This document shows, in pieces, positions 1-4,095 of a stretch of 6,457 nt of DNA. Location: assembly GCA_020062035.1 (NCBI GenBank), contig JAGUXD010000170.1, positions 1-6,457 on the forward strand. The letters run 5' to 3'. Position numbers and translations under genes: made by a program. This stretch comes from Candidatus Brocadiia bacterium. GTDB lineage: Bacteria; Planctomycetota; MHYJ01; JACQXL01. Under the pieces are notes generated by a model, which saw nothing but the letters and a program-made list of their open reading frames with translations, ran no database searches and was not told the origin of the DNA. How positions within the stretch are numbered: position 1 is the first letter of the stretch; every line of letters begins with the position of its first letter.

Positions 1-260
1 ATTTGAGTAAAAGTAATTCCATCAAGACTGCGTTCTATCTTGAAGCCCTGTTCATTATTAGAATTATCCTGCCATGAAAGGTTAATTTTCTCGCCTCTAG
101 TAGCCGTTGCCGTCAGGGCCGAAGACGCGCTGGGTAGTGGCGCGCTACTACTGGCAATGGTTGCCTCGTCCTTTTTGCCGCACAGCCCGCCGTAGCCGGT
201 GATGATAGTCAGGGTTAATAATGTTACCAGTGCCAGTTTTACCGGTTTCGTGCTTTTCAT
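1..260 (-). CDS. Secreted fibronectin type III domain protein, N-terminal part (cut by window edge)
   Basis: The frame reads leftwards from ATG 258-260 and is still open at the window edge, giving 86 residues. Residues 1-8 are basic (KSTKPVK) and residues 9-21 are hydrophobic, so this is an export signal. Cys27 in GGLCGKKDE sits where a lipoprotein Cys would be, but Leu at -1 does not fit the usual lipobox, so lipidation is uncertain. A Ser/Ala/Pro-rich linker follows (about 33-48). From about residue 48 the chain reads like strands A-C of a fibronectin III domain, with INLSWQDNSNNEQGFKIERS, the common 'W-D-N-S-E-GF-IERS' pattern of bacterial surface FN3 repeats. The start is fixed by an excellent Shine-Dalgarno site. 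The rest, which would show the true function, lies outside the window; more FN3 repeats or a catalytic domain are both possible. The gene diverges from rplU and probably uses the leftward promoters at 620-647 and 690-718. Confidence 0.82.
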   Translation of the reverse strand, partial: MKSTKPVKLALVTLLTLTIITGYGGLCGKKDEATIASSSAPLPSASSALTATATRGEKINLSWQDNSNNEQGFKIERSLDGITFTQ

Positions 261-264
261 ACAA

Positions 265-272
265 CACCTCCT
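265..272 (-). promoter_or_regulatory. Strong ribosome binding site for the FN3 gene
   Basis: On the minus strand AGGAGGTG is an eight-base match to the 16S anti-Shine-Dalgarno sequence. It lies four bases before ATG 258-260. It fixes the start of the FN3 protein and argues against the longer repeat-derived leftward frames that cross this point. Confidence 0.85.
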
Positions 273-283
273 CGTATGTTTAA

Positions 284-354
284 CCGCAGACTCACCGGGC
301 CCGGTGGGGACGCAGAGAATAAAAGTTTGTTTTTCCCTTGCGTCTTTGCGGTGA
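284..354. repeat. CCGCAGA..CGCAGAG / TTGCGTCTTTGCGG inverted repeat, left arm interrupted
   Basis: The right arm (about 338-354) reads on the minus strand as TTCACCGCAAAGACGCAAG. The left arm has the matching halves CCGCAGA (284-290) and CGCAGAG (311-317), pushed apart by about 20 bases that contain the perfect palindrome at 293-306. Two other copies of the same short motif occur at 488-518 and 6139-6160. Unnamed repeats of this 'CACCGCAGAGACGCAGAG' type are familiar from many environmental bacterial genomes; that is recall, not a search result. Confidence 0.65.
293..306. repeat. 14-bp perfect GC palindrome nested in the repeat
   Basis: CACCGGGCCCGGTG is a perfect self-complementary sequence. 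It lies between the two halves CCGCAGA and CGCAGAG of a dispersed repeat, which in its uninterrupted form has only about two bases at this point. It looks like one small element inserted into another. It lies in the 5' leader of the FN3 transcript, about 33 bases before the start codon. Confidence 0.6.
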
Positions 355-427
355 ATATTTGTTTAATGAAGTTGATAGCATGTAGAATATAGATGCAGAG
401 AATATTACACACCACTGCACCCCTCTT

Positions 428-442
428 GTCGCCAGAGGCGAC
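428..442. repeat. GC-rich palindrome GTCGCC-AGA-GGCGAC
   Basis: A perfect 6-bp stem with a three-base loop. The minus-strand core CGCCTCTGGCG differs by one base from the core CGCCTCTAGCG of the palindrome inside the PHP gene at 2193-2205. A looser relative, CCCGCCTGAGGCCGG on the minus strand, follows at 462-476. Together they suggest a small family of GC-rich palindromic elements in this genome. Confidence 0.5.
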
Positions 443-487
443 CCTGATGGAACTCTTCGGACCGGCCTCAGGCGGGATAGAGGGAAT

Positions 488-518
488 TTCTCTGTGTTCT
501 TTGTGTCTTTGAGGTGAT
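488..518 (-). repeat. Dispersed repeat, copy 2 (ATCACCTCAAAGACACAAAG type)
   Basis: On the minus strand the sequence begins ATCACCTCAAAGACACAAAG and continues into AACACAGAG. It shares the pattern TCACC-(G/T)-CA-(A/G)-AGAC-(A/G)-CA with the right arm at 338-354 and with the copy after the radical SAM gene at 6139-6160. It also shows an internal period of about 9-10 bases (ACAAAG, ACACAGAG). Confidence 0.6.
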
Positions 519-582
519 GACAATGACGGTGTTTCAGCAAGCAGGATAATCAGAACGATTAAATAGACCGACCTACGTCCAT

Positions 583-598
583 GTGAGTGAGTGAGTGA
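583..598. repeat. Tetranucleotide run (GTGA)x4
   Basis: Four perfect GTGA units, followed by a related TTGA. The run lies just downstream of the leftward promoter at 620-647, so it would be in the untranslated leader of the FN3 transcript. It is short and may simply be a slippage product. Confidence 0.6.
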
Positions 599-619
599 TT
601 GATTCTTTCATTATATCAG

Positions 620-647
620 ATTATACATTGATTGAATATATTGTCAA
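620..647 (-). promoter_or_regulatory. Leftward sigma70-type promoter P1 toward the FN3 gene
   Basis: Minus strand: -35 TTGACA (642-647), 16-base spacer, -10 TATAAT (620-625). Both hexamers match consensus exactly. The start site would be near 612, giving an unusually long leader of about 350 bases before the FN3 start at 260. The spacing is one base short of the optimum. This part is AT-rich, so chance matches to the -10 alone are easy, but the paired exact hexamers are stronger evidence. Confidence 0.6.
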
Positions 648-674
648 GAAAAAAATAATATTTTTGTAAAAATA

Positions 675-689
675 TTTTAACCGTTAAAA
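675..689. promoter_or_regulatory. Operator-like inverted repeat TTTTAAC-C-GTTAAAA
   Basis: Seven-base perfect arms around a single central C. It lies immediately downstream of the -10 of leftward promoter P2 and covers its predicted start site, which is where a repressor dimer could block it. No regulator gene is present in the window to pair with it, so its function is inferred from position only. Confidence 0.4.
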
Positions 690-718
690 AATATACATTA
701 ATAGCTGCTCGTTGTCAA
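690..718 (-). promoter_or_regulatory. Leftward sigma70-type promoter P2 in the second copy of the block
   Basis: Minus strand: -35 TTGACA (713-718), 17-base spacer, -10 TATATT (690-695). It corresponds position for position to P1 in the duplicated block. Transcription would start near 683, in the middle of the TTTTAAC/GTTAAAA inverted repeat. Confidence 0.55.
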
Positions 719-748
719 GAGAAAAATGAAATATTTTCGTCAAAAACC

Positions 749-777
749 TTGAAATAAGTCAGGCAATCTGGTATAGG
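749..777 (+). promoter_or_regulatory. rplU: Extended -10 promoter for the rplU operon
   Basis: -35 TTGAAA (749-754), exactly 17 bases of spacer, -10 TATAGG (772-777), with a TG one base upstream of the -10 (769-770) making it an extended -10. A/T-rich DNA lies upstream and could act as an UP element. The start site would be near 784, giving a leader of about 47 bases. No clear hairpin for L21 autoregulation is visible in that short leader. No later promoter is obvious before the following genes, so it may drive the whole rightward cluster. Confidence 0.65.
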
Positions 778-817
778 TCAATTGGCCCTGGCTGATACTG
801 GATAAGAGTAACAAGAC

Positions 818-822
818 AGGAG
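818..822 (+). promoter_or_regulatory. rplU: Ribosome binding site of rplU
   Basis: AGGAG followed by eight bases (TAAAAAAA) and ATG 831. The spacing is normal and supports this start for L21. Confidence 0.75.
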
Positions 823-830
823 TAAAAAAA

Positions 831-1148
831 ATGAAATATGCTATAATCAAAATGGGCTCCAAACAATATCAGGTACAGGAAGGGAAAACAGTTTTTGTGG
901 ATTTGCTCTCTGCAGAACCAAATAAAGATATTACCTTCTCAGAGGTAATTCTTTATGTAGATGGCGTTGATAATGTAAAGGTCGGTACCCCATTAGTTGA
1001 AGGTGCAAAGGTTATTGGCCAAGCCGGTGAAATGGTCAAGGGCAAAAAACTTACTGTCGGAAAATTCAGAAGAAGAGAAGGATATCGCAGGACCTATGGC
1101 CATCGCCAGAAATATACCCCGGTAAAAATTACCCAGATTATCGGCTAA
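831..1148 (+). CDS. rplU: 50S ribosomal protein L21
   Basis: A 105-residue protein, the normal length for bL21, which binds 23S rRNA in the large ribosomal subunit. The N-terminus MKYAIIKMGSKQYQVQEG is the family's 'YAII-GGKQY-V--G' strand, with Met-Gly-Ser in place of the more usual Gly-Gly. VGTPLVEGAKV (51-61) and the basic tail KFRRREGYRRTYGHRQKYTP (78-97), which holds the G-H-R-Q signature, are typical. The start is supported by AGGAG eight bases upstream and by the extended -10 promoter at 749-777. In most bacteria rplU is followed by rpmA (L27) and often obg; here the next gene begins two bases after the stop and is a PHP-domain protein, so the usual ribosomal pair has been split. Confidence 0.97.
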   Translation: MKYAIIKMGSKQYQVQEGKTVFVDLLSAEPNKDITFSEVILYVDGVDNVKVGTPLVEGAKVIGQAGEMVKGKKLTVGKFRRREGYRRTYGHRQKYTPVKITQIIG

Positions 1149-1150
1149 AA

Positions 1151-2497
1151 GTGACAAGAGTTAAACCCATCTTTAATGTTTTTATCAGCATTCTACTACT
1201 GTGCATCTTGTTTTTGCCTCTTTCCATTTCGGGCAGAATAACCGGCGACTCTAAACCTGCTCCGCCCGAAACAACCCCTTTCAAGCATATTGCAGGTGCA
1301 GTCCATCTCCAAACCCCGGTAAGCGGTGGTAAAAGGACTATAGATGACTATCTCAAACTTGCCAGAGAAAAAGACATCGGCATCCTGATTATCACGGACC
1401 ACGATACCCAGAAATATGAATACGGCATCTGGCCCCTGCGAGGGCTGATTAAAAAGACCGTTGAGTCCCCTTCTGTCTTCAAATACGGCTGCGAAAATTA
1501 CTTTGCGCTTATCAGACAGGCAAACTCCTCATCTAACGATGTCTTAATTATTGATGGTGTGGAATCTATGCCTTTTTATTACTGGAGTGGAGGTTATTTT
1601 AACAAAGACCTCTCACTTAATGACCGCGGTAAGCATATTCTGGTGATTGGATTAAATGACGCACAGGGCTATAAAAACCTGCCGTTAATCGGTAATGGTA
1701 AATCCCGTTTCAGTCAGTATGAAGGCAGTCAGAGCTATACGCCGTATCAGGACCTAATTGACTATTGCAATGCCAGAGGCGGATGTGTCTTCTGGTCGCA
1801 CCCTGAAGCCAAAGAATCCAAATCCATACGCAATATTATAGTAAATACCCTCCCCTATCCTGAGGCACTAAAAGCTACTCTAAATTATACCGGATTTGCC
1901 ATCTTTGAAGAGGGTTATCAGAAAATCGGTATCCCCAACGGCATCTGGGATACGGTCCTGAAAGAATACTGCGAAAATAAACGCACTAACCCGGTCTGGG
2001 CAATCGGAGAATTAGACGACTACGGAAACAAAGACATTGATAAGGTTTTAACCGTGTTCTTACTTAAACACAAGACATATCAATCTGCGATAGACTCACT
2101 CAAGAACGGTAAGACATATACTCTTCTGAAAGGACATAGTGCGTCTCATCTCGTATTAGAAGAATTTTATTTATACAACCCGTCCGCTTCACCCGCCTCT
2201 AGCGGGCAGGTAGGTGGGGTCGCTTATAGTGGCGAAGAATTTGTTACTTCTTCAGCACCATATCTCAAAATCAAGATATCCCAGAAGACACCTTCCCGCG
2301 GAACTAAAGCAACGATGAAAATCATAAGACAGGGAATGGTAATAAAAGAGGTAAATCAAACATTGCCAATAGAGGTAAAATTCAAGGATAATTATCAGAT
2401 AAAAAGCGGAGAGCGAATATATTACCGATTGGATGTAGTTGATGAAAAGATGAATTGCTTAATCTCAAACCCCATCTTTGTCAGATTTCAGCAATGA
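1151..2497 (+). CDS. Exported or membrane-anchored PHP-domain metal-dependent hydrolase-like protein
   Basis: A 448-residue protein. Residues 7-27 are a hydrophobic segment after a short basic start, so the PHP domain should lie outside the cytoplasmic membrane. PHP landmarks follow: AVHLQT (50-55), TDHD (82-85) after a 'LAREKDIGILIITDHD' strand, GVES (136-139), H162 in KHILVIGL, SHPE (216-219), and GELDDYG (286-292) in the place of the last metal motif. The first motif is H-L-Q instead of the usual H-x-H. The segments PSVFKYG (107-113) and SMPFYYWSGGYF (139-150) recall a subfamily of membrane-associated PHP proteins of unknown substrate in uncultured bacteria. The C-terminal 150 residues look beta-rich and carry an in-frame repeat insertion (347-358). 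The start is GTG two bases after the rplU stop, with no Shine-Dalgarno site, so translation probably depends on coupling. The substrate is unknown; phosphoesterase activity is only the family expectation. Confidence 0.83.
   Translation: MTRVKPIFNVFISILLLCILFLPLSISGRITGDSKPAPPETTPFKHIAGAVHLQTPVSGGKRTIDDYLKLAREKDIGILIITDHDTQKYEYGIWPLRGLIKKTVESPSVFKYGCENYFALIRQANSSSNDVLIIDGVESMPFYYWSGGYFNKDLSLNDRGKHILVIGLNDAQGYKNLPLIGNGKSRFSQYEGSQSYTPYQDLIDYCNARGGCVFWSHPEAKESKSIRNIIVNTLPYPEALKATLNYTGFAIFEEGYQKIGIPNGIWDTVLKEYCENKRTNPVWAIGELDDYGNKDIDKVLTVFLLKHKTYQSAIDSLKNGKTYTLLKGHSASHLVLEEFYLYNPSASPASSGQVGGVAYSGEEFVTSSAPYLKIKISQKTPSRGTKATMKIIRQGMVIKEVNQTLPIEVKFKDNYQIKSGERIYYRLDVVDEKMNCLISNPIFVRFQQ
2190..2225 (+). 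repeat. 36-nt in-frame palindromic insertion in the PHP gene
   Basis: A 31-nt GC-rich block (2190-2220) contains the hairpin CCCGC-CTCTA-GCGGG (2192-2206) and a GGTAGGTGGGG tail that can pair loosely with its CACCCGCC start. It is flanked by CGCTT on both sides (2185-2189 and 2221-2225), as if 5 bases had been duplicated on insertion. Block plus one flank is 36 nt, exactly 12 codons, adding residues 347-358 (S-P-A-S-S-G-Q-V-G-G-V-A) to the PHP protein without breaking the frame. Confidence 0.55.
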
Positions 2498-2512
2498 CAA
2501 AGAACATTGAGC

Positions 2513-2518
2513 AAGGAG
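2513..2518 (+). promoter_or_regulatory. tupA: Ribosome binding site that decides the tupA start
   Basis: AAGGAG lies five bases before ATG 2524. Two upstream in-frame starts exist: TTG 2455 inside the PHP gene, and ATG 2494, which overlaps the PHP stop as ATGA. Neither has a Shine-Dalgarno site, so 2524 is preferred. ATG 2494 by coupling remains possible. Confidence 0.7.
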
Positions 2519-2523
2519 TATCT

Positions 2524-3381
2524 ATGACGGTTTTCGGTTTTCGCTCTTCGCTTTTCGCTTTTCGCTTCTCGCTTTTCGCTTTTTCAGTCGCACTAATAGC
2601 TTTCTTTCTTATTACCTGCCCATCATCTAACAATCAGAAAACAATCATTTTTTTAGCAACCACCACAAGCGTGCAGGATACGGGCTTTTTAGATGCAGTC
2701 CTGCCTGTATTTGAGACAAGGTCTCATTACAAGGTAAAAGTAATCGCAGTCGGAAGCGGCGAGGCAATGGCATTAGCCAGTTGGGGCCAAGTTGACCTGC
2801 TTATCACCCATAGCCCGGAATTAGAGGATGAGTTTATCAAAGACGGATTTGGGCTATTCAGAAAACCGTTGATGTTCAATTATTTTGTTATTGCCGGACC
2901 TGGTGATGACCCGGCTGGTATAAGAGACACATCTCGGGCAGAAGATGCATTCAGGAAGATTTATCAAGGACGCTTCAGGTTTGTCTCTCGCTCAGATAAC
3001 TCAGGTACTCATAACCGTGAAATGGCAATCTGGGAAAAAGCCCAGATAAAACCTGATTATAAGGACTATTTGCAAACCGGTCAGGGAATGGCAGAGACAC
3101 TCACGATTTCATCAGAAAGAGCCGCCTATATCCTATCAGATAAAGCCACCTTCCTTTCTCTTTCCAAACATCTTAAACTCACTATATTGTTTGAGGGAAA
3201 TAAGAATTTAGTGAATGAGTACAGTGTTATAGAACTGAACCACAAACGGCTATCGCAAATAAATGAAAAGGGTGCAAGATTACTATCTGACTTCTTATTC
3301 TCTGATGAGGTCAAGAATATTATTAAAACCTTTGGAGTGGACCGCTTCGGAGAACCGTTGTTTTTTCTTCCCAGTGGGTAA
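2524..3381 (+). CDS. tupA: Tungstate-type ABC transporter substrate-binding protein
   Basis: A 285-residue protein from ATG 2524. Residues 1-31 are a Phe-rich export signal; Cys32 in FLITCPSS is probably the lipid-modified residue, although Thr at -1 is unusual. The mature part matches the TupA oxyanion-binding family: TTTSVQDTG (46-54), LDAVLPVFE (56-64), VKVIAVGSGEA (71-81), DLLITHSPELE (91-101), a 'FNYFVIAGPGDDPAGI' block (118-133), and FVSRSDNSGTHNRE (153-166). In this family the TTTS and SR-D-SGTH segments line the anion pocket. It would capture tungstate outside the membrane and deliver it to TupB. TupA proteins usually bind tungstate better than molybdate, but specificity cannot be read from sequence alone. 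The signal region is encoded by seven 7-nt repeats (2531-2579). It starts 26 bases after the PHP gene and is followed by tupB nine bases later. Confidence 0.9.
   Translation: MTVFGFRSSLFAFRFSLFAFSVALIAFFLITCPSSNNQKTIIFLATTTSVQDTGFLDAVLPVFETRSHYKVKVIAVGSGEAMALASWGQVDLLITHSPELEDEFIKDGFGLFRKPLMFNYFVIAGPGDDPAGIRDTSRAEDAFRKIYQGRFRFVSRSDNSGTHNREMAIWEKAQIKPDYKDYLQTGQGMAETLTISSERAAYILSDKATFLSLSKHLKLTILFEGNKNLVNEYSVIELNHKRLSQINEKGARLLSDFLFSDEVKNIIKTFGVDRFGEPLFFLPSG
2531..2579 (+). repeat. Seven tandem heptanucleotide units (TTTTCGC) in the tupA signal sequence
   Basis: Units in order: TTTTCGG, TTTTCGC, TCTTCGC, TTTTCGC, TTTTCGC, TTCTCGC, TTTTCGC. Three 7-nt units equal 7 codons, so the protein shows a 7-residue period (FGFRSSL, FAFRFSL, FAFSVAL). 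A change of one unit shifts the reading frame; a change of three units keeps it. Confidence 0.85.
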
Positions 3382-3390
3382 CGAGGCATT

Positions 3391-4095
3391 ATGGAATTAA
3401 TTTATCAGGGCTTAAAAGACGCCTTATCTCTACTCTTCAGCTGGAACCCGGAAATCTGGCAGATAACACTCCTCTCGCTTATCGTCTCCGGCTCAGCCAC
3501 TCTTATCTCTATGGCTCTCGGTATCATTCCGGGTGCGATTATCGCAGTAACCGAATTCCCTGCTAAGCGATTTGTCATCTCTTTAATAAATACCGGAATG
3601 GCATTCCCGCCAGTTGTAGTTGGTCTATTTGTCGTTCTATTCTTATGGCGCTCGGGTCCTCTGGGCTTTCTTAATATTCTTTATACGCCTCTGGCTATGG
3701 TAATTGCCCAGGTGATTATCGCTACACCTATTATAATGGGACCCTCTATATTAGCCGTCCAATCATTGCCCAATAATATTAAATTGCAAACCCTATCACT
3801 CGGAGCCAATTATTATCAACTCATCTGGGTATTAATTAAAGAAACCAGATTACTGCTTTATGGAGCGATTATGGCTGGCTTCGGCGGCGCTATCTCTGAA
3901 GTCGGCGCAGTAATGATGACAGGCGGAAACATCAAAGGACAAACACGTGTCCTTACCTCCGCGATTCTAATGGAAACCAGAAAGGGCTATTTTGAATTGG
4001 CGATTGCTCTGGGAATAATTCTATTAATACTCACCTTTGTGATAAACCTTATTTTGACCCATATTCAACAACATCGCGGACAGAACGGACGATGA
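3391..4095 (+). CDS. tupB: Tungstate-type ABC transporter permease
   Basis: A 234-residue integral membrane protein, normal length for TupB. Hydrophobic segments lie at about 24-52, 61-88, 100-122, 153-176 and 203-224. The cytoplasmic 'EAA' coupling loop that docks on the ATPase is at about 135-155 (SLGANYYQLIWVLIKETR), with the conserved LGA. The segment AISEVGAVMMTGGNIKGQTR (167-186) is a hallmark of the TupB and molybdate/tungstate permease family (BPD_transp_1 fold). It would form the translocation path as a homodimer with TupA outside and TupC inside. It starts nine bases after tupA with GAGG four bases before the ATG, and its stop overlaps the tupC start in ATGA, which suggests coupled synthesis of permease and ATPase. 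Confidence 0.92.
   Translation: MELIYQGLKDALSLLFSWNPEIWQITLLSLIVSGSATLISMALGIIPGAIIAVTEFPAKRFVISLINTGMAFPPVVVGLFVVLFLWRSGPLGFLNILYTPLAMVIAQVIIATPIIMGPSILAVQSLPNNIKLQTLSLGANYYQLIWVLIKETRLLLYGAIMAGFGGAISEVGAVMMTGGNIKGQTRVLTSAILMETRKGYFELAIALGIILLILTFVINLILTHIQQHRGQNGR

Larger units (their letters stand above)
620..745. repeat. Imperfect direct duplication of an AT-rich promoter block (copies 620-671 and 690-745)
   Basis: Copy 1 and copy 2 both run, on the plus strand, ..ATACATT.. then TTGTCAAGA, then an A-run, then an AATATTTT-like stretch ending in GT and AAAAA. They differ by scattered substitutions and a few single-base indels. Each copy contains one leftward promoter (-35 TTGACA with an AATG-TATA(A/T)T -10 end). 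The inverted repeat at 675-689 separates the two copies. Confidence 0.6.
261..830. other. 570-base divergent intergenic region without a credible gene
   Basis: This stretch separates the leftward FN3 gene from rightward rplU. The FN3-proximal half (261-540) is a patchwork of dispersed repeats: a CCGCAGA/CGCAGAG inverted repeat with a nested palindrome, GC-rich palindromes at 428-475, and a second copy of the CACC-C-AGACACA repeat at 488-518. Leftward frames of 82 and 88 codons exist here, but their sequence is made of those repeats and they lack ribosome binding sites, so I treat them as chance. Positions 583-598 are a GTGA tetranucleotide run. The rplU-proximal part (601-780) is AT-rich and carries the promoters. 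Confidence 0.7.

Noticed and set aside
257..540. Two leftward reading frames of 88 and 82 codons in the intergenic region
   Set aside because: Their sequence consists of dispersed repeats, they lack ribosome binding sites, and one overlaps the well-supported start region of the FN3 gene.
575..582. Tiny leftward frame from ATG 580-582 (M-D-V-G-R-S-I-stop) as an upstream leader peptide
   Set aside because: It has no ribosome binding site and no attenuator-like context; seven-codon frames are common by chance.
786..830. L21 autoregulatory leader RNA
   Set aside because: The leader after the predicted start site is under 50 bases and I see no convincing stem that could mimic an rRNA site.
1196..1402. 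Leftward 68-codon frame
   Set aside because: It lies opposite the PHP gene signal and first metal motifs, which are clearly coding; no independent evidence supports it.
2498..2523. Possible molybdenum/tungsten cofactor riboswitch or ModE-type operator ahead of tupA
   Set aside because: The gap is only 26 bases, holds just the ribosome binding site, and shows no structured or symmetric element.
3126..3389. Leftward 87-codon frame
   Set aside because: It is antisense to the conserved C-terminal part of tupA and has no recognisable protein features.
3935..3954. AAGGACA/TGTCCTT inverted repeat in tupB
   Set aside because: It lies in the coding sequence of a conserved motif (NIKGQTRVLTS) and is explained by codon choice; no further copy was seen.
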